In this document: positions 23,334-31,368 of the stretch, one piece after another
How the letters are laid out: each line of letters begins with the position of its first letter
Position numbering within the stretch: position 1 is the first letter of the stretch
Assembly: GCA_902801515.1 (NCBI GenBank)
Contig: CADCII010000017.1
Span: 1-40,588, forward strand
Direction of reading: 5' to 3'
Length of the DNA: 40,588 nucleotides
Source of the DNA: an uncultured Lachnospiraceae bacterium
Lineage (GTDB): Bacteria > Bacillota > Clostridia > Lachnospirales > Lachnospiraceae
Notes under the pieces: model-generated
Told to the model about the DNA's origin: nothing
The model's database searches: none
Seen by the model: the letters and a program-made list of their open reading frames with translations, nothing else
Translations under genes and position numbers: made by a program

Positions 23334-23365
23334 TCCTTGCTCATCCAGTTGCAGGGGTGAGCCAG
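23334..23365 (+). promoter_or_regulatory. Leader hairpin of the rpsF operon
   Basis: GCTCATCC and GGGGTGAGC can pair around a 7-base loop in the ~75-base leader. The S6:S18 complex is known to bind its own mRNA leader in many bacteria. The CCG-containing binding motif is not clear here, so autoregulation is only a possibility. Confidence 0.3.
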
Positions 23366-23389
23366 AGACCATAAGGAGGTGCAAGCAGC

Positions 23390-23677
23390 ATGAACAAGTA
23401 CGAACTGTGCGTAGTTGTCAGCGCAAAACTCGAAGACGAAGCCAGAGCAGAGCTTGTCGAGCGTATCAAGGATATGATCGCAAAACAGGAAGGCAATGTG
23501 ACGGACGTCGATGAATGGGGCAAGAAGAGACTTGCTTATGAGATTGAGAAGATGCATGAAGCATTCTATTATTTCATCCATTTCGAGGCTGAGCCGACCG
23601 CGCCTGCTCAGATTGAGAGCAGAATGCGAATCATGGATGGCGTGCTCAGATATTTATGCGTTAGACAGGACGCGTAA
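23390..23677 (+). CDS. rpsF: 30S ribosomal protein S6
   Basis: 95-residue small-subunit ribosomal protein that binds the central domain of 16S rRNA together with S18. The N-terminus MNKYELCVVVSAKLEDEARAEL and the RLAYEIEKMHEAFYYFIHF segment are typical of S6. AAGGAGG lies 10 bp upstream of the ATG. It is the first gene of the conserved rpsF-ssb-rpsR operon, with a strong promoter upstream and 17 bp to ssb. Confidence 0.96.
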   Translation: MNKYELCVVVSAKLEDEARAELVERIKDMIAKQEGNVTDVDEWGKKRLAYEIEKMHEAFYYFIHFEAEPTAPAQIESRMRIMDGVLRYLCVRQDA

Positions 23678-23694
23678 ATAAGGAGATAAACAAT

Positions 23695-24198
23695 ATGAAT
23701 AAAGTCATCTTAATGGGCCGCCTGACCCGGGACCCGGACGTCAGATACAGTGCAGGAGGCGGAGACCAGCAGGCTTATGCCAGATATACGATTGCGGTCG
23801 ACCGCAGAGTACGCCGTGACAATAACGATCCGAACGCCCAGACAGCAGATTTCATCAGCTGCGTAGCGTTTGGAAGAAGTGCCCAGTTCGCAGAGCAGTA
23901 TCTGCGCAAGGGAACCAAGATCGCTGTCACCGGCAGGATCCAGACGGGTAAGTATACGAATAAAGACGGACAGACTGTATTTACCACCGATGTTGTGGTA
24001 GAGGACCAGGAATTTGCGGAGAGCAAGGCAGTAGCTGACCGCTATAACGGCAGTCAGGGAGCAGCTCCCTCAGCACCGGCTCCTTCCTATACAGCTCCAG
24101 CTCCGGCACAGGCAGCACCGGCTCCGGTATCAGGGAGTGCAGATGGCGATTTCATCAACATTCCGGAAGGACTCGATGAAGAGCTGCCCTTCAAGTAA
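23695..24198 (+). CDS. ssb: Single-stranded DNA-binding protein
   Basis: 167-residue SSB. The N-terminal OB fold (about residues 1-110) starts MNKVILMGRLTRDPDVRYS and includes FISCVAFGRSAQFAEQYL and the VTGRIQTGKYTNKDGQ segment. A Pro/Ala-rich flexible linker follows, and the acidic C-terminal tip DEELPFK docks replication and repair proteins. It protects single-stranded DNA during replication, repair and recombination. AAGGAGATAAACAAT precedes the ATG. The position between rpsF and rpsR is the classical Firmicutes arrangement. Confidence 0.96.
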   Translation: MNKVILMGRLTRDPDVRYSAGGGDQQAYARYTIAVDRRVRRDNNDPNAQTADFISCVAFGRSAQFAEQYLRKGTKIAVTGRIQTGKYTNKDGQTVFTTDVVVEDQEFAESKAVADRYNGSQGAAPSAPAPSYTAPAPAQAAPAPVSGSADGDFINIPEGLDEELPFK

Positions 24199-24253
24199 GA
24201 TTGAAGGAGCGGCATCACGGATCCATTCACATATCGAATAAGGAGGTTTCCCA

Positions 24254-24514
24254 ATGCCGTTTTCAGGTAACAAGACCGATTCCCCGAGACGCAGCAGACC
24301 GATGCATAGAAGAAAGAAAGTCTGCGTGTTCTGCGGAAAAGAAAATAATGAGATCGATTACAAGGATGTAGCGAAGCTGAAGAAGTATGTCTCTGAGAGA
24401 GGCAAGATCCTTCCGCGTCGTATCACCGGAAACTGTGCAAAGCATCAGAGAGCACTCACTGTCGCGATCAAGAGATCCCGCCACGTTGCTCTTATGCCGT
24501 ATGTACAGGATTGA
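24254..24514 (+). CDS. rpsR: 30S ribosomal protein S18
   Basis: 86-residue ribosomal protein pairing with S6 on 16S rRNA. The basic N-terminus is followed by [19 protein letters not shown], a family motif with a CxxC pair that in some bacteria marks the zinc-binding version; only two cysteines are close together, with another at residue 59 (NCAKHQ). The C-terminal [16 protein letters not shown] and [10 protein letters not shown] are diagnostic. AAGGAGGTTTCCCA precedes the ATG. It is the last gene of the operon, followed by a strong terminator. Confidence 0.96.
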   Translation: MPFSGNKTDSPRRSRPMHRRKKVCVFCGKENNEIDYKDVAKLKKYVSERGKILPRRITGNCAKHQRALTVAIKRSRHVALMPYVQD

Positions 24515-24567
24515 TCTGCAGTAAAGAATCAATTACAGTAATCCAGGGAACAAAGATACGTCATTCG

Positions 24568-24605
24568 AAAGACCGTTGTACGATAAATGTACAACGGTCT
24601 TTTTT
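24568..24605 (+). terminator. Terminator of the rpsF-ssb-rpsR operon
   Basis: AGACCGTTGTAC (24570-24581) pairs perfectly with GTACAACGGTCT (24589-24600) around a 7-base loop, followed by five further T residues. Confidence 0.92.
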
Positions 24606-24629
24606 CTGTAAATGCAATGGGTCATATTG

Positions 24630-24658
24630 GTGACAGAGGGTGCGGTGCAGAGTACAAT
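24630..24658 (+). promoter_or_regulatory. Promoter of the GH63-like gene
   Basis: GTGACA (24630-24635), 17-bp spacer, TACAAT (24653-24658). The leader is about 40 bases. Confidence 0.65.
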
Positions 24659-24706
24659 TTCAGTTAGGTATCCTCTGAACCTGCAGTGTTTGAGAAAGGA
24701 TCAGCC

Positions 24707-26722
24707 ATGAAAGATCATCTTACCTGTCCTGAATATGAAGAATTAAAAAGACACTATATAAACGGATGGAAAACCTGGAATGTGCACAGCGTTTTCTCCT
24801 ATGTCCATATGCCGGACGGACTGGCGCTTGGCCTGCATATGAAGGAATACCGCGACGGTAATTTCCTTCAGAACGCCCTTATCGGAAGATTTGCGTCAGA
24901 TGACCCGGAAGATGCCACTGAGGTGCTCTTCCCCGGAGAGCATGCCGTCGATGACAGTTATACCTCCATGGAGATGGAGTGGTGCGGCGCCAGGGTGCGG
25001 GTGGAGACTGCCTGTGACGATGAGAGGTTTGCTCTGCTCGTGACAGAACTGGTACCGCAGAAGAAACCCCTCAGCCTGTATCTGTCCGGAGGATATCTGT
25101 GGAACCGTCCCGGGCGGGTGTGGCGCAGTGGCGGCTGCCTGTGTGCAGAGAGCGAAGCGGCAGATGCGGATGTCTGGTGTATCGAGACCTCCGGCGGAGT
25201 CCGGCTGCAGTCAGAGGCAATGGAAGAGGCGGAAGATGTGGCGGACGTTAATGTTCCTCTGACAGGCCCGTACCTTAGCCTGAAACTAAGAGGGCAGGCC
25301 GCTTTTCTGGCAAGGAGAGCAGGCAGCGGCAAGTGCGGGCCGCAGTGTGATGCTCAGCCACAGCACGAAGCACAGCCGCCGGAAGGACCAGAAGGATCAG
25401 GCCGTGCGGAGCAGATCCTGCAGGAGGTCCGTGCGCTTACAGAGCAGAAAAAACAGGCTCTTGCCAAACGATACAGCAGAGAGGGCAATCTTGAATGGGC
25501 GTGCAGGGCTGCGGAATGTGCCATCGCCTGGGACACTGTCTACGACGCCGTGAACAATCGCGTGATCTCTCCGGTAAGCCGCCTGTGGAGCATCCGCAAG
25601 GGCGGATATGTACTGTTCTGCTGGGACAATTTCTTTGCAGGATACCTGGCGGGATACCTTCCCGGAACCGCAGGGAAAGAAGTGGCGTACAGCAACGTGA
25701 TCGAGATTGTAAATGAGCGGACTCCGAAGGGATTCGTTCCGAATATGTCATGCGGAAACGGGCAGAAGACACTGGACCGCTCCCAGCCTCCGGTTGGCTC
25801 GCGGATGGTGCTGGAGCTCTACCGCAAATACGAAGACCTGTGGCTTGTGGAACTTCTGTACCCGGCTCTTCTGAAATGGAACACGTGGTTCTATGAGAAC
25901 AGAAGACATACATCCGGCGCATTTTGCTGGGGAAGTGATCCTGCGCCGGTCCTGTTCGGCAACCGCTGGGAGATCGACGGGGTAAATGGGAGATTCGGAG
26001 GTTCTCTGGAGTCGGGCATGGACAACTCGCCCCTGTATGACGACATTCCCTTTGACACGCAGACCAACTGTCTGAAACTGGAAGACGTCGGACTGACAGG
26101 CCTGTACATCATGGACTGCGGGGCACTGGCAAAGCTTGCACAGCTTCTGGGCAAGAGTGAAGATGCCAGAGTGCTGGAGATGCGCAAGGATAAAGTCTCC
26201 GCAGGACTGGAACAGCTGTGGGATGAAGAGCGCGGATTCTATTATAACCGGAGGACGGATACCGGAGAATTCTCCCGGAGGATCGCCCCGACCAATTTCT
26301 ACGCCCTCTTTGCGGACGGTATACCGTCTGAGCGCCTGGAGCGGATCATCCGGGAACACTATTTCAATCCGGAGGAATTCTACGGAGAATGGATGCTGCC
26401 GTCCATCGCCAGAAATGATCCCGCATTTGCGGATCAGGAATACTGGAGAGGACGCGTCTGGGCACCTCTCAATTTCCTGGTATATCTGGCGTTCGAACAG
26501 CAGCATCTTACAGAAGCCTGCAGGGATCTGGCGCAGAAGTCGGCAGCGATCTTCCTGCCGGAATGGCAGGAGAAGCGGCATGTCCATGAGAATTACAACT
26601 CGATCACCGGTGAAGGCTGCGATGTCCACAGCAGTGACCGGTTCTATCACTGGGGAGCCCTGATGGCATCCATCGTCCTGAGAGACAGTGCAGACTCCGG
26701 TCGGAAGAGGCGTGATATCTGA
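24707..26722 (+). CDS. GH63/MGH1-like glycoside hydrolase
   Basis: 671-residue predicted cytoplasmic glycosidase; no signal peptide. An N-terminal beta-sandwich region (about 1-220) precedes an (alpha/alpha)6 barrel of the trehalase/GH63/MGH1 type. Barrel motifs are YVLFCWDNFFAGYLAGY, NERTPKGFVPNMSCG, ESGMDNSPLYDD (central acidic region), IAPTNFYALF and YWRGRVWAPLNFLVY, with a terminal VHENYNSITGEG whose Glu is a likely catalytic base. A low-complexity linker rich in Gln, Pro and Gly joins the two parts. GH63-type bacterial enzymes act on alpha-linked glucosides or mannosyl compounds; the true substrate is not deducible. ATG 24707 has GAAAGGA 6 bp upstream; the longer GTG frame lacks a site. 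Flanked by its own promoter and terminator. Confidence 0.82.
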   Translation: MKDHLTCPEYEELKRHYINGWKTWNVHSVFSYVHMPDGLALGLHMKEYRDGNFLQNALIGRFASDDPEDATEVLFPGEHAVDDSYTSMEMEWCGARVRVETACDDERFALLVTELVPQKKPLSLYLSGGYLWNRPGRVWRSGGCLCAESEAADADVWCIETSGGVRLQSEAMEEAEDVADVNVPLTGPYLSLKLRGQAAFLARRAGSGKCGPQCDAQPQHEAQPPEGPEGSGRAEQILQEVRALTEQKKQALAKRYSREGNLEWACRAAECAIAWDTVYDAVNNRVISPVSRLWSIRKGGYVLFCWDNFFAGYLAGYLPGTAGKEVAYSNVIEIVNERTPKGFVPNMSCGNGQKTLDRSQPPVGSRMVLELYRKYEDLWLVELLYPALLKWNTWFYENRRHTSGAFCWGSDPAPVLFGNRWEIDGVNGRFGGSLESGMDNSPLYDDIPFDTQTNCLKLEDVGLTGLYIMDCGALAKLAQLLGKSEDARVLEMRKDKVSAGLEQLWDEERGFYYNRRTDTGEFSRRIAPTNFYALFADGIPSERLERIIREHYFNPEEFYGEWMLPSIARNDPAFADQEYWRGRVWAPLNFLVYLAFEQQHLTEACRDLAQKSAAIFLPEWQEKRHVHENYNSITGEGCDVHSSDRFYHWGALMASIVLRDSADSGRKRRDI

Positions 26723-26761
26723 TACGGTGTACTACTGCAGGAAGCAGCATATCTCAGTAAA

Positions 26762-26792
26762 AACCCCGCCTTTGCAGGCGGGGGTCATTTTT
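26762..26792. terminator. Terminator between GH63-like and GH120-like genes
   Basis: ACCCCGCC (26763-26770), loop TTTGCA, GGCGGGGGT (26777-26785), then CATTTTT. An A run on the other side could also serve the converging minus-strand gene. Confidence 0.85.
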
Positions 26793-26836
26793 ATCAGAGG
26801 CGGTAATCAATCCTCACTGAGAAGATGCTTCTGGAT

Positions 26837-28840
26837 TCACCACAGAATTTTACCGGCACTGTCCGGATCTGCGAAGGGTCCGGGGATCGCGGACAGGCTC
26901 CGGTGCGAACCGAAATAATCCCGGTCAAATATGATATCTGATCCGTCGGGATTTTCAAAACGCTGCTCCGGTTCAAACGCGCGGCCCAGGGTTTCGCTGC
27001 TGATAATCCCGCAGTTAAAGTCTTTCAGAAGAGACCAGAGATTGGTTTTCAGGCGGGCGCCTTCATCCGTCTGTTCCAGTTCCACAGTGACCTTCTCGGA
27101 CTTATCTGCTTCAAAGTGATGAGCATCATGCTTTGAGATGGTAGCGCCGTTGAAATAAGCATTTCCATCGATCCACACAGGCAGATGGCCGAAGTGGTAA
27201 GTGGCGAGAGCGCCCATATCCGGCTCCTGGTCCATCATGAAATTCGAGATCCACTCTTCATAAGATGGGAAGATGTCAAACGGTGCGGTTCCGACCGTTG
27301 TGTAATCGCAGTCCTGCGGCGTCTTGCTCTCGTCAACCGGATACTGCTGGACGAAGATGTTGTTGTAGATTCTGTCATCCCCGTGAAGGATTGTCATGAA
27401 TCCCGCGACTTCCGTGCGGTGGCGGATGTGATAGGGAGTATAGCGGGGTTCTCTCTGTCCGTTGATGACACTGTCAACGCCGGAATTGATCAGGCTGAAG
27501 GAGCCCATGACCAGGTTGTGGATGCACGCGATCCCTTCGCTGGGGATGGTGATGCCCACTTTGGACAGAAGGACGTTGTTGTCGATCAGCGTCGGGCCGT
27601 GTCCTACTTCTATGAAGATATCGTTGCTGAACATGGCGCCTTTTGCCGGCAGGATATTGTCCGGACGGTGATTGTCATGCATCAGGTTGCCTGTGATCCG
27701 GGCACCCTGCGCCTGCCAGTCGCACCAGACGCCCATGATACAGTTGTGAATATAGTTGCGGCGTATCGTCACATCGATAGCTGCGTGAAGCTTAATGCCC
27801 GCAGTCTCCGCGCCGCCCAGCTGCTGGGAATTGCAGATATCATGGATATGACAGTCTTCAATCGTGGAGAATACGCCTCCCATGCGGCCGACGATGCCGG
27901 TCTGTTCGCAGTGATGGATATCGCAGCGGCGGATGATATGACTTCCGACTTTTTCCTTCAGCCATCCGTGGTACTGTCCGCGGCAGACTGCGTCTCTCTC
28001 CATCTGAGTCGGACTCTTCACGTGTTTACGGTAGAAGTACATGTCATTTTCCGGATCAAGGTACTTGCCCAGGGAGATACCGCAGCACCGGCTTCCATAG
28101 ATCTCGCAGTCCTCGATGATCCAGCCGCGGCTCCAGTGAGGACCGATCATGCCGTCCTGGTAAGCTGCGGGCGGAGCCCAGGTAGTTGCTGCCTTCGCGA
28201 CTGTGAATCCGCTGACGGTTATGTATCCGATGCCTGTCTGGTCCGGCATGAAACAGTTGCGCCTAACCAGAATCTCCACGTTTTCATTTGCAGGATCAAG
28301 CCCATGGAAATTCGCGTACAGGACTGTCTCATTTCCATCCTGCTCGGTATACCATTTATAGCGGGAATCTTCCGGCGCCCAGGAGCAGGGATCCACCTCT
28401 CCCGCAAGACATTCTTCCAGAGAAACGGTCTCATACATCATGCGGTCATTGAGGAAGACCGACCCGGTATGGCGGACAGTCGGGGCAAAGTACCAGTCCC
28501 CGCAGACGTAGGTGGTGTAAGGGTTGTAGGATCCGAAGATCCCGTTATCCACACGGAGCGTCCAGACATCGCCCTTGTAGGGGATCCAGCCTTCCGCCTT
28601 TTCAGCACCGGTGATCACAGCGCCCAGAGGAGATGTGGAGCGGTAGGTGATCCGCGCATCAGGCTCTCCCGCGTGTTTCGGATTTACATATTCCCGGTAG
28701 ATTCCGGGACTGACCAGGACCTCATCACCCGGCATGGCCAGGGCAGCGGCGTCATTGATGTGTCTGAAGGGCCTGTTTTCTGTACCGTTCCCTTCGAAAG
28801 GGGCATTGACGTCGACATAGATCGTTCTTCCGTTTTTCAT
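26837..28840 (-). CDS. GH120-like beta-xylosidase (right-handed beta-helix)
   Basis: 667-residue predicted cytoplasmic enzyme that would release xylose from short xylo-oligosaccharides. The N-terminus (YVDVNAPFEGNGTENRPF, AMPGDEVLVSPGIYREYV) begins a right-handed parallel beta-helix with a run of IHN/IHD rung motifs. The region WCDWQAQGARITGN followed by IFIEVGHGPTLIDNN matches my memory of the GH120 active site. Asp374 would be the nucleophile and Glu411 the acid/base, with a ~14-residue insertion between them compared with Thermoanaerobacterium XylC. ATG 28840 was chosen because GGAG lies 9 bp before it; an ATG five codons upstream has a poor ribosome site. It is transcribed away from the TIM-barrel hydrolase gene. 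Substrate assignment is inferred from family. Confidence 0.75.
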   Translation of the reverse strand: MKNGRTIYVDVNAPFEGNGTENRPFRHINDAAALAMPGDEVLVSPGIYREYVNPKHAGEPDARITYRSTSPLGAVITGAEKAEGWIPYKGDVWTLRVDNGIFGSYNPYTTYVCGDWYFAPTVRHTGSVFLNDRMMYETVSLEECLAGEVDPCSWAPEDSRYKWYTEQDGNETVLYANFHGLDPANENVEILVRRNCFMPDQTGIGYITVSGFTVAKAATTWAPPAAYQDGMIGPHWSRGWIIEDCEIYGSRCCGISLGKYLDPENDMYFYRKHVKSPTQMERDAVCRGQYHGWLKEKVGSHIIRRCDIHHCEQTGIVGRMGGVFSTIEDCHIHDICNSQQLGGAETAGIKLHAAIDVTIRRNYIHNCIMGVWCDWQAQGARITGNLMHDNHRPDNILPAKGAMFSNDIFIEVGHGPTLIDNNVLLSKVGITIPSEGIACIHNLVMGSFSLINSGVDSVINGQREPRYTPYHIRHRTEVAGFMTILHGDDRIYNNIFVQQYPVDESKTPQDCDYTTVGTAPFDIFPSYEEWISNFMMDQEPDMGALATYHFGHLPVWIDGNAYFNGATISKHDAHHFEADKSEKVTVELEQTDEGARLKTNLWSLLKDFNCGIISSETLGRAFEPEQRFENPDGSDIIFDRDYFGSHRSLSAIPGPFADPDSAGKILW

Positions 28841-29018
28841 TTTTATAATCTCCATCTCTGTATAAATAAACAGTGTATAAATCTTACCTACAACAGGGGA
28901 AATGCGTTGTCAAGCGCAGAAGCGTGATTAGCAATATTTGAAAATAAACACCGCAATAAATGACTCGTCCGGCGTGAATATTACTGCTATTCTGTGTTTA
29001 TAGAAGGAGGTCTGAGCC

Positions 29019-31151
29019 ATGGAACGGGGAATCTATTTTGACGGGTGGCACAAGCATAATCATTGTTTTCATCCGAGTCTTCCGCTGCGCAACGTGCAGA
29101 TGAGGGAAGACCTGAAACGGTATCACGGCACGGTACTGGTCTGGGCCGGGATGGGAGGCGGCAGCATAAGTCTTCCCTACCTTGAAGAGGAGGCATTCGG
29201 GGAAGTCAGTCCCAGGATGAGGTTCTACGGAGGGATGAATGACGGCGAGTTCGCAGAAGAGTGCGGCAGGCTGGGAATCCGTCTGTTCGGGATCGTATTC
29301 GAAGTGCAGGGCTGGGAATTCCCTGCAGTCTTTGATGAAAACGGGCACATCATCCGGCTGAATGAGCATGCAGAGGAAGGGGAGCATGACTGGTATGGCC
29401 TGAGAGAGTTCAGCCAGGATAAATATCCGGATGCGTTCCGCACAAGCCTGAAGGATTACTATCCGGACGGGATCGTCAATTCCGCAGGGGAAGAGGTGAC
29501 AGACCTGTGGGAAGAGTGCAGCACACGTGATCTGTATGGCAATCCGATACACGCTGAATGGGTAGAGGTGAAGAATCACGCCCAGCAGGTATATCAGATG
29601 TGCAGGAATAATCCTGTGTGGAGAGATTACCTGAAGAAGATCATAAAGATCCAGATCGACGCAGGAGTGCAGGGGATTCAGCTTGATGAATGTGAACTGC
29701 CCATGACAGCAATCGGATCGGGCGGCTGTTTCTGCAGAGACTGCGTGCGTGAATTTTCACAGTATCTGACAGACAAACGCAGGAAGAACGAACTGGGACC
29801 TGAATGGGACGGTATCGACACGGAGAACTTCAACTATAAGGAATACCTGCTCGAAAAGGGTTGTTCCTTCCCGAATGGTGCGCCGTTCTTCAAAGACTAC
29901 TGGGAATACCAGGTGACGCAAGTGAGGAAGTATTTCAGTGAGCTTGTCGATTACGCCAAGTCCTACGCCCTTGAGACTTATGGGCGGAAGATCCAGGTTT
30001 CCGGAAATTTCTTCAATCTTCAGCCTGCATACCACCCCATCGTGCCCAAGGCAGATATCATTATTACGGAGATGGAGCATACACTGTTCCGCCAGCCTTA
30101 TTTCTACAGGTACAGTGCCGGATTTGCGGAAGGAAAGCCGGTGATCATCGCCGAGAATCCTTACGGCGGGATCATCCCCGCGATGCTGGGGCTGCTGGAC
30201 AGGGGCAGGGCGTATGATCTCTACCGGATCTTCCTGCTGGAAGCATCGGTATATGGCTGCAACATGTCCGTACCTTACGGCGCATGGATGGGCAATACGA
30301 TCAGGGATGCTTTCTGGCCGCCGAGAAGCGTGACAACCCAGGTGCAGGACTTCCTGTACGAACACGAAGACTTCTTCCCGGCCGGACCTTCCAAAGGCGC
30401 AGCTGTACTGTACTCCTACAAGAGCAATTACTGGCGCGACGCCCACCGCGGCGGGAGCGCCAACGGAGACGCGGAGGAGGCCAATAAAGCAAAGATCGAA
30501 GTGATGGCAGAGGACTTCGGAAACTCTTCCGTATCCATGCCGTTCTGGGATGTGATCCGCTGGATGAGCGCGAGAAATGCGCTGTATGACGTAAAGATGA
30601 TGCCGGACGGGCTGCTGCGGGAGGACGACTTTACTGCAGAAGATATCGCCGGATACCGGATGCTGGTGGTTCCGGACTGCTTCACGATTACGCAGGGCCA
30701 GGCATACGCGATTCTGGAATTCGCAAAAAGCGGTGCTCCGGTACTCATTTACGGGCGTCTTGCAGAAGGCAGCAGTCTTGCCGATACTCTCAGAGAATTT
30801 GAGAATGTCTGTTTCGCAGCGGAAGGAATAGACGAATTTGCTCGGTGTTTTGACAGGATGTATGGGCCTGTAAGCGCTGCAGAATGCAGTGACAAACGCA
30901 TCGGCATGAATCGGTATGACTCAGAAGACGGCACATTTGTCCATCTGATCAACTATGATTACAGCGAAGAGGCCGACCAGGTTAAGCCGGCTGAAGAAGT
31001 GACAGTAACATTAAAGGATCTGCCCGGAAGAAATGTCCGTGTGCACCGCCTGGATGCAGAGACGGATGAGTATACCCTGCGGTATGAGGGAGACGCCTGC
31101 GTCATTACTCTCAGAAACGTACCGGTATATACTGTGATCGAGATTAGCTGA
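29019..31151 (+). CDS. TIM-barrel glycoside-hydrolase-like protein of unclear family
   Basis: 710 residues, no signal peptide, predicted cytoplasmic. Residues about 1-420 look like a (beta/alpha)8 barrel: AEECGRLGIRLFGIVFEVQGWE early, then GVQGIQLDECELP and ADIIITEMEHTLF, whose Asp/Glu residues are candidate catalytic acids, and GKPVIIAENPYGG. A cysteine motif CFCRDC follows the first acid. Residues about 540-620 resemble the flavodoxin-like trimerisation domain of GH42-type beta-galactosidases (YRMLVVPDCFTITQGQAYAI, APVLIYG). A small beta domain ends the protein (NVPVYTVIEIS). This domain order suggests a GH42/GHL6-related hydrolase, but I do not recognise the exact family. AAGGAGG precedes the ATG, and the gene diverges from the GH120-like gene. 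Confidence 0.7.
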   Translation: MERGIYFDGWHKHNHCFHPSLPLRNVQMREDLKRYHGTVLVWAGMGGGSISLPYLEEEAFGEVSPRMRFYGGMNDGEFAEECGRLGIRLFGIVFEVQGWEFPAVFDENGHIIRLNEHAEEGEHDWYGLREFSQDKYPDAFRTSLKDYYPDGIVNSAGEEVTDLWEECSTRDLYGNPIHAEWVEVKNHAQQVYQMCRNNPVWRDYLKKIIKIQIDAGVQGIQLDECELPMTAIGSGGCFCRDCVREFSQYLTDKRRKNELGPEWDGIDTENFNYKEYLLEKGCSFPNGAPFFKDYWEYQVTQVRKYFSELVDYAKSYALETYGRKIQVSGNFFNLQPAYHPIVPKADIIITEMEHTLFRQPYFYRYSAGFAEGKPVIIAENPYGGIIPAMLGLLDRGRAYDLYRIFLLEASVYGCNMSVPYGAWMGNTIRDAFWPPRSVTTQVQDFLYEHEDFFPAGPSKGAAVLYSYKSNYWRDAHRGGSANGDAEEANKAKIEVMAEDFGNSSVSMPFWDVIRWMSARNALYDVKMMPDGLLREDDFTAEDIAGYRMLVVPDCFTITQGQAYAILEFAKSGAPVLIYGRLAEGSSLADTLREFENVCFAAEGIDEFARCFDRMYGPVSAAECSDKRIGMNRYDSEDGTFVHLINYDYSEEADQVKPAEEVTVTLKDLPGRNVRVHRLDAETDEYTLRYEGDACVITLRNVPVYTVIEIS

Positions 31152-31203
31152 GAAGTCTCCTGAATTCAGGAAAACCGCAAATCACATCTGGATTGATTCT
31201 TGC

Positions 31204-31233
31204 AAAAGCACTGGAAATTCCGGTGCTTTTGTG
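31204..31233 (+). terminator. Terminator of the TIM-barrel hydrolase gene
   Basis: AAAAGCACTGG (31204-31214) pairs with CCGGTGCTTTT (31220-31230) with one G-U pair around loop AAATT; the right arm ends in a T run. Confidence 0.85.
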
Positions 31234-31270
31234 TCACCAGCCATGGCTGCTTTCTTAAGAATATTATCCG

Positions 31271-31299
31271 TTTACATTTTTCTCCATGAAGAATATAAT
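31271..31299 (+). promoter_or_regulatory. Promoter of the surface-protein gene
   Basis: TTTACA (31271-31276), 17-bp spacer, perfect TATAAT (31294-31299). The leader is about 63 bases and ends in a GGAGGGG ribosome site. Confidence 0.75.
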
Positions 31300-31368
31300 A
31301 TATTACGTATGAGTAGGTGGAGAAGTCTGCCTTCCATAAGGGGAAAATAATTAATCGGAGGGGACATT

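Noticed and set aside
27185-28927. Long plus-strand open frame (580 codons) opposite the GH120-like gene
   Set aside because: The minus strand has a clear beta-helix enzyme with catalytic motifs; the plus-strand translation has no recognisable domain and is a codon-bias shadow.
28856-29018. Divergent promoters between the GH120-like and TIM-barrel genes
   Set aside because: A perfect TTGACA on the minus strand has no acceptable -10 at 16-18 bp, and no clear plus-strand pair was found.
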